This document shows, piece after piece, positions 53,576 through 62,285 of a stretch of DNA of 64,000 bases. The DNA comes from CBDBND01 sp965207985. Its GTDB lineage: Bacteria; Pseudomonadota; Alphaproteobacteria; Rhodospirillales; Rhodospirillaceae. The notes below the pieces were generated by a model, which was given only the letters and a program-made list of their open reading frames with translations, ran no database searches and was not told the origin of the DNA. Location: positions 518,338 through 582,337 of the forward strand of contig CBDBND010000032.1 in NCBI GenBank assembly GCA_965207985.1, read 5' to 3'. Numbering within the stretch: position 1 is the stretch's first letter; every line of letters begins with the position of its first letter. The position numbers and the translations under genes are program-made.

Positions 53576-54997
53576 TCACCCGCGGTCCTCGGCAAAGGGT
53601 GCGCGCAGGGGCTGCATGAGGGTGGAGATTGACTCCAAGGTGTTCATCGACTCCAAAGCCTCGCGCAGGGGCTGACATTGTTCAGACGTCATCAAGCCGT
53701 CCACACATCCATCAAACTTGAGCCAATACTGAGCGTCGGTGAACGGCGCCGCCTTGCTGCCGAGCGGCATGTCGAGACCTTTTTTGACCACGTCCCCGGA
53801 AGAGAGATGACCTTCAACCACCGTGGTCACTTCCCCTTCCAGCTTATCGATGGGGTCGAGCTCCACCTTGCTGAACAGGGTGCGCACTTCGGGGCGCATC
53901 ACCGCGTCGGGCGTGAAATCACCAAGGGTGCAATTGCCTGAATGCATGACACAAGCCAGGCCGTACTGCATGGAGAACTTGGCTTCCATGGGGTCTTGCG
54001 GATCGTGATGCATGAGGTTGTTGAGATGCACCTTGGGGGCGTGGACGACGACCCTGTTCACATCATCAGCACCGAACGCGTGTTCCTCCATGAGCAGTTG
54101 TAAACAGTCCATGGCCCGGTGGGCGCTGCCGCAATTGGGGAAGCGTTTGACGCGGAACGCATGTTCCAAAATCAACAGAGGCTCGCCCACGTGCTCCGTT
54201 TCAAAGCGGAGGTTTTGGCCGTGGTCGAAATGGGTCAACGCGTCGCGCTGTTCTTCGTAATCGGGGCCGACCCAAAGCCGGTTCATGCCCGTGCGTCCGT
54301 CAAAGGTGCCTAACCCCGCCGTGACGCCCCTTTGCGCCATGGACGCAGCAACGATCCCCGACTTGGCAGCGAGGCCGGCGTGCACCGGTTTGGCCATTGT
54401 GCCGAACTGGGACATGAAGCCCGCCGCCATACTGGTGGACAAGGAAATGGCGTAAGCCGCCTGCAACGCATCCAGTTTCAACAGCCGGGCACAGGCGGCG
54501 GCCGCGCCGACGGCGCCGACGGTGGCAGTGGCATGCCAGCCGCGATTGCGGTGCAGGGGATTCACCCCCTGGCCCACCCGGCCCATGATCTGCAGGCCGA
54601 CGATGTAAGCATCCAGGCAGGCATGGCCGGAGGCGTTTTCCTGCTCTCCCAGTGCCAGGATGGCCGGCGCCAAGACCGTCGTGGCATGGGCTTTGGGCGG
54701 ATCAAAGTTGTCATCGAAATCGAGGGCATGACCGGCGGTGCCGTTGATGAGCGCTGCCCAAGGGGCCGCCAGGGTCGTACTCTGGCCGACAACGGTGCAG
54801 GGCCCGGTGCCCCATTCATTCACTGTGGCGAACACGCCCAGGGCGGACTCGTCCACCGCACCGGGCACGGTCACCCCGAGGACGTCGATGAACTCCCGTT
54901 TGGCGGAATGGAGGGCCTCTTCCGGCCAATCATCGGGCGTTTCCGCCACCCAGGTGCCGAAGGCTTCCGTGGGCGTGATCTCGTTCCTGCCCCGCAT
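53576..54997 (-). CDS. MmgE/PrpD family protein
   Basis: 473 residues: ALHSAKREFIDVLGVTVPGA, ALINGTAGHALDFDDNFDPPKAHATTVLAPAILALGE with the LDFDD-like active region, and GWHATATVGAVGAAAACARLLKLDALQAAYAISL, the standard MmgE/PrpD order. Long C-terminal domain with FPNCGSAHRAMDC. The reaction is not readable; the family includes methylcitrate dehydratase and epimerases. It is divergent from the sulfotransferase gene and probably in an operon with the nucleotidyltransferase. Only distantly alike the copy at 40126-41457. Confidence 0.88.
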   Translation of the reverse strand: MRGRNEITPTEAFGTWVAETPDDWPEEALHSAKREFIDVLGVTVPGAVDESALGVFATVNEWGTGPCTVVGQSTTLAAPWAALINGTAGHALDFDDNFDPPKAHATTVLAPAILALGEQENASGHACLDAYIVGLQIMGRVGQGVNPLHRNRGWHATATVGAVGAAAACARLLKLDALQAAYAISLSTSMAAGFMSQFGTMAKPVHAGLAAKSGIVAASMAQRGVTAGLGTFDGRTGMNRLWVGPDYEEQRDALTHFDHGQNLRFETEHVGEPLLILEHAFRVKRFPNCGSAHRAMDCLQLLMEEHAFGADDVNRVVVHAPKVHLNNLMHHDPQDPMEAKFSMQYGLACVMHSGNCTLGDFTPDAVMRPEVRTLFSKVELDPIDKLEGEVTTVVEGHLSSGDVVKKGLDMPLGSKAAPFTDAQYWLKFDGCVDGLMTSEQCQPLREALESMNTLESISTLMQPLRAPFAEDRG

Positions 54998-55100
54998 ACG
55001 GTTGTTTCCCCATCAGCCGTGAACTTGCTAGAACGCTTGGTGCCTCAGGCGCCGAGGGATTGCAAGGCCGGGGGGCGACCGGGGCGATGGGGGTTCCTAA

Positions 55101-56225
55101 GTGACGACACAACCGTTGGCCAAAGACCGTATGCAGGCCATTTTTGCCCTGCCGGATCATGAGGTCGTCGGCGCGCTCCTCCCTGAGACCGACCGCGAAG
55201 TTCCCATCAAAGACGCGCTGAGCAGAATTGCCGAAACCCCCGGCATGGTGCCCGTGGCCATTGATCACCGGGACGGTGGACATGTACTTTGGGCGGACCT
55301 CGGCGATCACCCGTTCCGCGAATGGCAGTACCTATTCACGGTCAAGCATCTTGCTGAAAACGGTTTGGTGGGGGAGGCCTTTCGCACCGGCTTCGACATT
55401 TTGCAAGACGACCGTGTGGTCAACGGCGGTATTCGACTGCGCGGTTTCGTCTTTCACATCTCCCGCTGCGGTTCCACCCTGGTGGCCAAAGCCCTGGCGC
55501 GTTCAGACACGCACGTGGTCATCACTCAGGGCTCGCCATTGCAACGGGGCTTTTGGGCGACGCTGACGGACGACTGGCGCCAACCTTTAGACACAACGCC
55601 CGAAGCCCTCGCCATGTTTCGCAATCTGGTGCAAGCCATGACGCGGCCGCGAAGGCCGCAGCAAGATACGGCTTTTATTAAGTTCATCAGCTGGAACGTG
55701 CTCTATGCGGACTTCATCGCCGCCGCCTATCCCGACGTGCCGGCGCTGTTTTTGTACCGCGATCCCGTCGAGGTGATTGCGTCGGTAATGAACGAAACCA
55801 CGGCGGTGTTGCACGCCAAAGGAACGCGAGAGGCGGAATTCCTGACGGGTAAGTCAATAGACGACACCTTGGCCATGGGCGACGTGGCGTATCTGGCGGA
55901 GTGTTACGCCCGATATTTTGAAACCGTCGGTGCATCGTCCATGTCAAATCTGTCGTGGCTCAATTATGCGGACCTCAAAGCCGAACGCTTCGCCGACATT
56001 GTCACGCGGGGGTTAGCGTTCGAGCCCGAAAGATCCGTGTTAAACGACATGCTCGAGCAGTTTCAGTTCCATTCCAAAGACGACAGCGACTCAACCACGT
56101 TCACTGCCGACAGCGCCGACAAACGCCAGTCCATGTCATCGGACGATCAGGCCTTGATCAACACCGTGTGTGGAGAAAGTTTCCAGGCGCTCAATAGAGC
56201 ACCGCGCAATTTGTTTCCCAAATAG
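55101..56225 (+). CDS. Sulfotransferase-family P-loop protein
   Basis: 374 residues from GTG 55101. After an N-terminal region of ~115 residues, FVFHISRCGSTLVAKALARSDTHVVI gives the 5'-phosphosulfate loop, and ALFLYRDPVEVIASVMNE gives the 3'-phosphate (PAPS) motif with Arg-Asp-Pro. PAPS-dependent sulfotransferases of this kind decorate glycans or small molecules; some relatives bind other nucleotides. The stop lies 2 bp before the target duplication of the IS1595 transposon, so the gene was just missed. Confidence 0.78.
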   Translation: MTTQPLAKDRMQAIFALPDHEVVGALLPETDREVPIKDALSRIAETPGMVPVAIDHRDGGHVLWADLGDHPFREWQYLFTVKHLAENGLVGEAFRTGFDILQDDRVVNGGIRLRGFVFHISRCGSTLVAKALARSDTHVVITQGSPLQRGFWATLTDDWRQPLDTTPEALAMFRNLVQAMTRPRRPQQDTAFIKFISWNVLYADFIAAAYPDVPALFLYRDPVEVIASVMNETTAVLHAKGTREAEFLTGKSIDDTLAMGDVAYLAECYARYFETVGASSMSNLSWLNYADLKAERFADIVTRGLAFEPERSVLNDMLEQFQFHSKDDSDSTTFTADSADKRQSMSSDDQALINTVCGESFQALNRAPRNLFPK

Positions 56226-56306
56226 TGAAACTAATGGGGATTATATCCAAACATTGACAAACCCTTTCTAATCTGCTAGTTTCCTAGCATGAAAGGAAGG
56301 AAGAAA

Positions 56307-57281
56307 ATGACTAAGAAAGCACCTGGAAAATCGCACCGTGAGGGAATGTCCCTGATTGAATTGATGGACATGTTTCCCACTGAGGAAGCGGCAACCAAGT
56401 GGTTTGAGGAAACGATCTGGGGCGATGAGCGCCATTGCCCGAAGTGCGGCGGCTTTAAGACCAGCCATGCCAAGCACAAGTATATGCCCTATTTCTGCAA
56501 CGACTGCCGGTCGTATTTCAGCGTCCGCACCAATACCCCCATGGCCAATTCCAAGATTCCCCTGCGGAAGTGGGCCATTGGCATCTACCTCTGCCTGACC
56601 AGCCTCAAGTCTGTTTCGTCCATGAAACTGCACCGGGACCTGAAGATCGGGCAAAAAGCGGCGTGGTTCATGCTCCACCGCATCCGGGAAGCCTGGGCGG
56701 ACGATGGCGACGGGCCGTTTGATGGGCCTGTGGAATTTGATGAGTCCTATTTTGGCGGGAAACGGGAAAATATGAGCAATGCCCAGCGCAAGGCCCTTAA
56801 GAACACGGGCCGGGGTCCTGTCGGCAAGACTGCGGTCGTAGGGGCCAAATGCCGTGCCACGAATAAGGTCAACGCCAAGGTGGTGAAGGAAACCGACGCC
56901 AAGACGCTTCACGGCTTTGTGGCCGAGAATGCCGAGCCTGACGCGGTTGTGTATACCGACGACGCCAAAGCCTACCACGGCATCCCCAACCCGCATGAGA
57001 GCGTCAAGCACAGCGTTTCCGAGTTTGTCAACGGGATGGCTCACACCAATGGCATAGAGTCGTTCTGGTCCATGCTCAAGCGGTCCCACAAGGGCACGTT
57101 CCACAAGATCAGCCCCAAGCATCTTCAACGGTACGTCAATGAGTTTGCGTCCAAGCACAATATCCGCGAGTCAGACACTATCGTCCAAATGCGTGACACC
57201 GTCGCCCGCCTTGTCGGTCGCAGGCTTCTCTACAGAAGTCTCATTTCCGACAATGGGCTTTCCTCCGGCGCAAGGCCGTAA
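56307..57281 (+). CDS. IS1595-family transposase with zinc ribbon
   Basis: 324 residues from ATG 56307 behind GGAAGGAAG; an ATG at 56289 would add six. A zinc ribbon HCPKCGGFKTSH ... YFCNDCRSYFSV (~45-80), an ISXO2 DDE domain with VEFDESYFGGKRENM, VYTDDAKAYHGI and HTNGIESFWSMLKRSHKGTFH as the third motif, and a C-terminal RRLLYRSLISDNGL. Full length with all motifs, so likely active. It belongs to a longer subgroup than the IS at 44801. Confidence 0.92.
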   Translation: MTKKAPGKSHREGMSLIELMDMFPTEEAATKWFEETIWGDERHCPKCGGFKTSHAKHKYMPYFCNDCRSYFSVRTNTPMANSKIPLRKWAIGIYLCLTSLKSVSSMKLHRDLKIGQKAAWFMLHRIREAWADDGDGPFDGPVEFDESYFGGKRENMSNAQRKALKNTGRGPVGKTAVVGAKCRATNKVNAKVVKETDAKTLHGFVAENAEPDAVVYTDDAKAYHGIPNPHESVKHSVSEFVNGMAHTNGIESFWSMLKRSHKGTFHKISPKHLQRYVNEFASKHNIRESDTIVQMRDTVARLVGRRLLYRSLISDNGLSSGARP

Positions 57282-57374
57282 AGGCTCCACTCGCCGGAAA
57301 AGGGCGCGGGCCAAGGTCTCGGGGGTCGCGCCTTTCAAGTCTACTTTCGGGTCAAGCTTGGGTCTGTAGGGCAT
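57171..57374 (-). CDS. Small protein, transposon passenger, antisense to transposase end
   Basis: 67 residues from ATG 57374 with a TAGGAG site. The N-terminus MPYRPKLDPKVDLKGATPETLARALF resembles small alphaproteobacterial proteins with an ATPExLAxALL motif that often travel with mobile DNA. The second half overlaps the end of the transposase on the other strand. It follows DUF2513 by 37 bp in the same direction. The role is unknown. Confidence 0.45.
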   Translation of the reverse strand: MPYRPKLDPKVDLKGATPETLARALFRRVEPLRPCAGGKPIVGNETSVEKPATDKAGDGVTHLDDSV

Positions 57375-57411
57375 AGCCTATCTCCTAACGGGGGATGTAA
57401 GTCCTCATGAT

Positions 57412-57669
57412 CTAACGATAGTCCATGTCGCCGTCTTTGAAATGCGCCAACGCCTCGTGACCTTTCCAGGTCAAGTGTGTGATCGACACGGGGCGGCCGC
57501 GACCACTAACTCTCTTAATCTTGAGGTAACCAGCCTCTTCCCCTAACCCCACATGGTAGGAAACTTGCTTAGGACTGAAGCCCTCAATAGTAGGAAGGTC
57601 CATGTCGCCGTTCTCATTCGCCTCGACGTAGGAGAGGATTCTGTAGATCAGAACCATGTCTCTTTCCAT
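57412..57669 (-). CDS. DUF2513 protein, transposon passenger
   Basis: 85 residues from ATG 57669: MERDMVLIYRILSYVEANE, FSPKQVSYHVGLGEEAGYLKIK and a final ITHLTWKGHEALAHF, matching the DUF2513 pattern (RDMxLVRxIL..., HxxLLxEAGL, LTWxGHEFL). The fold looks like a winged helix. DUF2513 genes are common in phages and mobile elements; function unknown. An IS110 element inserted about 12 bp upstream of the start cuts the gene from the rest of the passenger operon and probably from its promoter. Confidence 0.75.
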   Translation of the reverse strand: MERDMVLIYRILSYVEANENGDMDLPTIEGFSPKQVSYHVGLGEEAGYLKIKRVSGRGRPVSITHLTWKGHEALAHFKDGDMDYR

Positions 57670-57680
57670 GTCTGACTTGT

Positions 57681-59109
57681 ATGGACGCCTCCCGGGACGC
57701 AAGGACCGATTTGGGTGTGACGGGCAGGCAGATTGCAGTTTTGTATCCGGCCTGTTGATGCGGGACCTGGTGCCCGCTGGCCCTGATGGAATCTGCCGAT
57801 CCGCGCCTCATTTCTCCTGTGGGCTTCTCGCCCCACCGAACATTCAGGCTTAGCGGATCGCGGTCCGACCTGTATGCCATCACTCCTTGTCGTGCCTTGC
57901 GCAACCTTTCAGCGGCCACCTCCTAGTTCGGTTCGTCGTTCTTTCCCTCGTCAGCCGCGGCTATGCCGGCTGGCTGACGAAGTCCGCCTGGTACGCCCGA
58001 TCATGGGCCAGAAGGGCCCAGATCGTGCGCGCCGTCTTGTTGGCCAGCGCCACAGTGGCAACGTTGAACGGCCGCCGCTCGGCAAGGCGCACAGCCCATT
58101 CGGGCGGCGACTTGTCGTTGGTGAGCACGGCGCGGGCGCCATGGATCAGCAGTGTCCGGAGATACCTGTCCCCGCGCTTGGAGATGCCAAGCATGCGGAC
58201 CCGCCCTCCGGTGCCGTCGTGGCGCGGCACCAGGCCGAGCCAGGCGGCGAACTCGCGGCCCGACCGGAAGGCCGCCGGATCGCCCATCGCGGCGACCACG
58301 GCCGACGCCGTCAGCACGCCGACGCCGGGGATCTCCGCGATCCGCCTGCTGTCGGCATTGCCGCGGTGCCACACCCCGAGCCGCCGCTCGATCTCGCCGA
58401 TCTCCTCATCGAGACGGGCGATCCGCGCCCACTGCTCGCGAAGCGTGTCGATCACCATCGCCGGCAGACGCTCCGAGACCCGGGCGAAGGCATCAGGCAT
58501 TGCCTTGCACATCCCCGCCCGGCCCTGCGGCATCACCTCGCCGTATTCCGTCAGCAGGCCGCGCAGCCCGTTGATCTGCGCGGTGCGGAACTTCACAAGC
58601 TGCTGGCGCATCCGGTGAAGCGCCAGGATCGCCTGCTGCTCCTCGCTCTTCACGGCAACGGTCTTGATGCCTGGCATCTGCGCCGCGGTCCAGATCGCCA
58701 GCGCGTCGTGCGCGTCGCTCTTGTTGCCGGTCGCGAAAGGCTTCACCGCCTTGGCGGGCAACAGCCACGGATCGTGGCCGAACTCCCGAAGCTCACGCGC
58801 CCAATGCTGCGAGCCGCCGCACGCCTCCATCGCGACCACGCACGGCGCGCGGTTGGCGAAGTGCGCGAGGAACTTCTTTCGTGTCAGCTTCAGAGCCACG
58901 ATCTCGCCGGTCTCCATGTCCACCCAGTGCAACTGGAACACTCGCTTCGCCGTATCCACCCCGACGACGGTTCTGTTAGTCTTCATTTCGGACCCTCCGG
59001 TTTGCCTGCAAAGAGCTTGCTCTTCGCCCATTGGCACATTGATGCCGTTGGCCCGCGAGGGTCCACCTAAACCTCCGGCCTCCGAACATCGGGGGTGGGA
59101 GGCGTCCAT
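57681..59109 (-). mobile_element. IS110-family (IS1111-like) insertion sequence
   Basis: 13-bp perfect inverted repeats ATGGACGCCTCCC (57681-57693) and GGGAGGCGTCCAT (59097-59109) mark the ends; such repeats are typical of the IS1111 subgroup. About 270 bp of non-coding DNA lie left of the transposase, as usual for the family, where a bridge RNA may be encoded. No target duplication, as expected. It splits the passenger operon of the surrounding IS1595 transposon. Confidence 0.85.
57961..58986 (-). CDS. IS110-family transposase (recombinase)
   Basis: 341 residues from ATG 58986 behind GGAGGG. N-terminal DEDD RuvC-like domain (TVVGVDTAKRVFQLHWVD with the first aspartate, CVVAMEACGGSQHWAREL with the glutamate, NKSDAHDALAIW with the last pair) and C-terminal transposase_20 domain (IPGVGVLTASAVVAAMGDPAAFRSGREFAAWLGLVP) with a conserved serine region. 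Complete; probably active. Confidence 0.92.
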   Translation of the reverse strand: MKTNRTVVGVDTAKRVFQLHWVDMETGEIVALKLTRKKFLAHFANRAPCVVAMEACGGSQHWARELREFGHDPWLLPAKAVKPFATGNKSDAHDALAIWTAAQMPGIKTVAVKSEEQQAILALHRMRQQLVKFRTAQINGLRGLLTEYGEVMPQGRAGMCKAMPDAFARVSERLPAMVIDTLREQWARIARLDEEIGEIERRLGVWHRGNADSRRIAEIPGVGVLTASAVVAAMGDPAAFRSGREFAAWLGLVPRHDGTGGRVRMLGISKRGDRYLRTLLIHGARAVLTNDKSPPEWAVRLAERRPFNVATVALANKTARTIWALLAHDRAYQADFVSQPA

Positions 59110-59119
59110 TCCATTTCTC

Positions 59120-59380
59120 CTACAGCTTACCGTTCTCTGTGGCGTTTAGGCGCTCCAGTGTTTTCCGAGCAGACTCAATATTGTCGAACGTTTCCTTAAT
59201 TTCGTCATAATTCGGTATTCTGTCGGGGAGGTTTTCTTCGTTATTCAACGCTGTCGCACAGGCCAACAAGTCGTTTATATGTGCCTTAGCAACTTCACGG
59301 TTTATGCGAAGAAGTTCCGCCGTTTCTCTGGCGAGTTCCAAATCTTTGCCTAATTCGACATATTTTTCGTCTTCCGTCAT
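59120..59380 (-). CDS. Small coiled-coil protein, transposon passenger
   Basis: 86 residues from ATG 59380 (GGAGGG upstream), overlapping the end of the methyltransferase remnant in CAATGA. It is acidic and almost all helical: ELGKDLELARETAELLRINREVAKAHINDLL and then FDNIESARKTLERL. No family recognised. Coupling to the methyltransferase suggests they worked together, for instance as an accessory or regulatory subunit; that is inference. Confidence 0.55.
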   Translation of the reverse strand: MTEDEKYVELGKDLELARETAELLRINREVAKAHINDLLACATALNNEENLPDRIPNYDEIKETFDNIESARKTLERLNATENGKL

Positions 59381-59600
59381 TGCTTGGCCCTCCATTCAGC
59401 CATTGTCATCGAAACGCTGTTCGGCGGACCTGGAACCTAATGGGTTCGGCGGACCTGGAACCTAATGGCGCGTTGAATACGCGCTTGGCATTGAACGGCG
59501 GGTCCGTGGCGATGCAGTCAACGCTCTCGCTGTTCATGCCACGCATAATGTGGATATTGTCGGCAACGAACAGTGAGCGGTTTTTCCAGTTGGCGGTCAC
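59377..59600 (-). pseudogene. DNA methyltransferase remnant, transposon passenger
   Basis: From GTG 59600 the frame reads NRSLFVADNIHIMRGMNSESVDCIATDPPFNAKRVFNAPLGSRSA. DPPF is motif IV of amino-methyltransferases (N6-adenine or N4-cytosine), and NAPLGSR follows it in beta-type enzymes. The rest of the enzyme, including the SAM-binding FxGxG, is gone. A 25-bp direct repeat (59421-59470) lies at the deletion, and a frame reading MAEWRAKQ then a stop at 59377 looks like the native C-terminus. An internal deletion thus removed most of the gene. The start overlaps the membrane protein stop in GTGA. Confidence 0.7.
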
Positions 59601-60280
59601 TTTCGATCAAACCGTTTGACCCAAAGTTTTATATCATTCCGGCGAACCTGCAGGTTCGTGATTCTTTTCTTCTCATCCCAGGTGCAGACGGCTTCAGTGC
59701 AGTCTTCGCTCACATCGTAATCATACGCATCTTTAATGATGTCTAGGGTTCTTAGGGGCGGCTTTGCACCGAAAAGAGGGACAGAATTCTCTTGCCCGTC
59801 AAACATCATATTAAAGAGCATCCTGTGAACTCCAGAGCCTTCATATTCCGTCCCTACCATCCGCCTTATTCCCCTGCGATGCTCTCCCCACACCCATTCG
59901 ATTGCGTCCAGCAGAGGAATCATGTCTGTGGAGCAAGGCTCTGCTTTTTCGGCGGGCGGCGTTGGGCTAGGTGAAGGTGCAAGTTTCCCGCCCTTCATAT
60001 CCTCGATACTCGTCGCTGCGATTGGATAGCCGCGTTTATCTTTAGTCCATACCACGCCCGCGTCACGATCAATCACATCTTTTCGCAAAGGGATTTCGTC
60101 ATCTTCAGTGTGCGTCTGTCTCCCACGCTTGGGCCACCACCAAGCAACCCCGGCAGCGGCAACGAATAACAGTGCTGCTATCAGCCACCGCCAATCGCCC
60201 AGAGGAAATAGGTTTTCAATAAAGAAACTCACGGCGAGCCAAGCCCCGCCTGCGAATATTCCGATGATCGGGCTGCGCAT
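59597..60280 (-). CDS. Membrane protein of unknown function, transposon passenger
   Basis: 227 residues. Two helices at the N-terminus (~5-22 and ~33-50), then a basic stretch and a soluble domain with IDRDAGVVWTKDKRGYPIAA, a Pro/Ser linker and a ~120-residue end (LDAIEWVWGEHRRGIRRMVGTEYEG...). No family recognised. It is first in the passenger operon and its stop overlaps the methyltransferase start. A tail-like cytoplasmic domain on a membrane anchor would fit a defence- or stress-type role, but nothing shows it. Confidence 0.55.
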   Translation of the reverse strand: MRSPIIGIFAGGAWLAVSFFIENLFPLGDWRWLIAALLFVAAAGVAWWWPKRGRQTHTEDDEIPLRKDVIDRDAGVVWTKDKRGYPIAATSIEDMKGGKLAPSPSPTPPAEKAEPCSTDMIPLLDAIEWVWGEHRRGIRRMVGTEYEGSGVHRMLFNMMFDGQENSVPLFGAKPPLRTLDIIKDAYDYDVSEDCTEAVCTWDEKKRITNLQVRRNDIKLWVKRFDRK

Positions 60281-60335
60281 CCCCCCATCATGACGGTTTC
60301 CCCACGTGAGTCAATGTTGAGATATAATCCCCAAA

Positions 60336-61454
60336 CTAATCTTCGACGCGGTATTTCTTTACCGTGTCGTCGGTGATCTCAAGGCCAAGACCCGGCCCCT
60401 CCGGCGGACGCATACGGCCGTTCTCGAAGTTGGCCTTTTCGGTGAACGCTGCTTCCATCCACGGCATGTGTTCGATAGGCGCGCCGGCCATGACGCCGCA
60501 AACCACGTGGATGGTGGATTCCATCATGTGATGAGGCGCCAGCGGGCACCCGGCCACGTCGGCCAGCGCCGCGACGCGCAGCATCTCCGTGATCCCGCCC
60601 ATGCGGATGATGTCCGGCTGTAAGACGTCGACCGCCCCTGCTTTCAAATAGGCATCAAATTCAAAACGGGATCCCAAGGTCTCGCCAAGGGCAATGAGAA
60701 TGTCCAAATCAGCGGCCAAGCGGGCGTGACCGGCGATGTCCTCGCAGTCCAGCGGTTCTTCCAGCCAGCCGACACCCAAGTCTTCGAAGGCGCGCCCTGC
60801 CGCCAAGGCTTGCGGGTAGTTCCACATCTGATTGGCATCGACGGTGAGCCAGACGTCGTCGCCTAAAGCTTTACGCACGGCGGTAACGCGCTCGATGTCG
60901 ACTTTGACGTCGTCATGACCCACTTTCATCTTCACGCCCATCATCCCCTGATCCAGGTAGGCGCGGAAGGCATCCAACATTTCCTCCACGCTCATGTAGA
61001 GCCAGCCGCCGTCGGACCCGTACACCGGGGCGTCGTCGCTGATGCCGCCGAGAAGTTTGTAAAGAGGCAGACCGGCGGCCTTGCCTTTGATATCCCACAA
61101 AGCCAAGTCCGTCGCCGCTTGGGCATGCACCACCAGACCGCGCCGCCCCACCGCCTGCAGCTTCTTGCCGACCTGCTTCCAGATGCGTTCGTGATTGAGG
61201 GCGTCCTGACCCATGAGTAGCGGTTTAATATCGTGCTCCAGCACCGTGCGCGTCGCCAGCGAGCCGCCCATGTGGGACCAAGCATAGCCAAGACCGCGCA
61301 GGCCGCTTTCAGTGGTGATAAAAATCACCGGCATGCTGATGTGGGTCACCGGCTTGGCGGTGGCACCGCCCGCCGAACCCGACAGCATGGGCCGCGGAAG
61401 GGGCAGCCGTAACAGTTCGACCTGAACCTCGGTGATGGTGGTGGCGGTTGTCAT
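60336..61454 (-). CDS. Enolase-superfamily enzyme (mandelate racemase/muconate lactonizing type)
   Basis: 372 residues. N-terminal capping domain, then a barrel with the base pair GVKMKVG (K-x-K, ~173-179), metal ligands LTVDAN, LEEPLD and IALGET, and PLAPHHMMEST carrying a histidine in place of the usual lysine or aspartate-histidine dyad. This places it in the MR/MLE group that removes a proton next to a carboxylate (sugar acid dehydratases, racemases). The substrate cannot be named. The next gene starts 18 bp upstream on the same strand, indicating an operon. Confidence 0.87.
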   Translation of the reverse strand: MTTATTITEVQVELLRLPLPRPMLSGSAGGATAKPVTHISMPVIFITTESGLRGLGYAWSHMGGSLATRTVLEHDIKPLLMGQDALNHERIWKQVGKKLQAVGRRGLVVHAQAATDLALWDIKGKAAGLPLYKLLGGISDDAPVYGSDGGWLYMSVEEMLDAFRAYLDQGMMGVKMKVGHDDVKVDIERVTAVRKALGDDVWLTVDANQMWNYPQALAAGRAFEDLGVGWLEEPLDCEDIAGHARLAADLDILIALGETLGSRFEFDAYLKAGAVDVLQPDIIRMGGITEMLRVAALADVAGCPLAPHHMMESTIHVVCGVMAGAPIEHMPWMEAAFTEKANFENGRMRPPEGPGLGLEITDDTVKKYRVED

Positions 61455-61472
61455 AACTTTAGAATCATAACC

Positions 61473-62219
61473 TTAGAAGTAGTTGGTGCGTTTTTCGTAT
61501 TCGACCAGTTCGTAATAGGTCTGCATGTACCCCGTGCAGTAGGCCTTGAGCATGACGTAGTTACCGTCCGTGGCCGTCCAGGTGTGATAGGGCGGGTGCT
61601 TGTCCGTGCCCATGTAATCGTCATCGGTGTTGGTGCCGTAACTGAAGTGATGGGCCTCAAACGTTCCCGCCGCCACGGTGACTTCTTCCTTGCCGAGGTA
61701 ATTGATGACTAAAGTGTTGCGTTTCATCATCAGCAGCGGCCCGTCGGCGCCGCGGTGATGGAACGAGCACATGAGATGTAAGGGCGCGCGGTACTGACCG
61801 GGACCTTGCTCCAGCGTATAAATGTTGCAGTGCATGGCATCGGCCTGAATGGGGTGGGTGCCAAAAATCGCAGGCGGCACGTCCAATTCCATCTGTTGGG
61901 AGATGCGCCCTTCCTTCACCGTAAAGCCTTCGCATTCAGCCATGGTGTCGGTGAAGCGGAACCAGGAGGAGCCGACAAACTCTTCATCCACCGTGATCTG
62001 CACGAAGCCGTAACGGGGCGTGAAATCCTTGTTCAGCGTGCATACGGAATCTCTGAGCACCCGCGGTTCATTTTCGTCGATGGAGCAATGGGCGCGCAGT
62101 ACTCGGGAACCGTCCAGGTGGGTGGTGTAAATGTAGGTTTCACCGCCCCGGTCCTGATCGAGAATCTCTTTCTTTTTTGACGTATAGCGAATGCGCCCAC
62201 GACTGGTGGTGTGTTCCAT
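61473..62219 (-). CDS. Conserved hypothetical protein
   Basis: 248 residues, no signal peptide and no helices long enough for a membrane. The sequence is beta-rich (GETYIYTTHLDGSRVLRAHCSIDENEPRVLRD, FEAHHFSYGTNTDD), with a C-terminal aromatic stretch. It has the feel of a lipocalin- or DUF3108-like beta-barrel that binds a small molecule, but I cannot name a family. Same direction as the enolase-superfamily gene, 18 bp apart, so the two are probably used together. Confidence 0.6.
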   Translation of the reverse strand: MEHTTSRGRIRYTSKKKEILDQDRGGETYIYTTHLDGSRVLRAHCSIDENEPRVLRDSVCTLNKDFTPRYGFVQITVDEEFVGSSWFRFTDTMAECEGFTVKEGRISQQMELDVPPAIFGTHPIQADAMHCNIYTLEQGPGQYRAPLHLMCSFHHRGADGPLLMMKRNTLVINYLGKEEVTVAAGTFEAHHFSYGTNTDDDYMGTDKHPPYHTWTATDGNYVMLKAYCTGYMQTYYELVEYEKRTNYF

Positions 62220-62285
62220 GCGTCCCTCCCAAATTTATTGAGCGGTAGCTTACACACTCAGGCTCGTGCGGCTAGAGGTCTCGCT

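Larger units (their letters stand above)
56236..60332. mobile_element. IS1595-family transposon with passenger genes (4.1 kb)
   Basis: Inverted ends GGGGATTATATC-x-x-AACATTGAC (left) and the same reversed on the right. An 8-bp target duplication AAACTAAT is present at 56228-56235 and 60333-60340, as expected of IS1595. Contents: transposase on the plus strand at the left, then a leftward block of five small genes (membrane protein, DNA methyltransferase remnant, coiled-coil protein, DUF2513, small basic protein), interrupted by an IS110 element. Passenger-carrying IS1595 elements are known. The right target copy overlaps the stop of the enolase-superfamily gene without harming it. Confidence 0.88.

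Noticed and set aside
57874..59070. Nearly 400-residue open frame antisense to the IS110 transposase
   Set aside because: Arg/Pro-rich shadow of a gene with all IS110 catalytic motifs.
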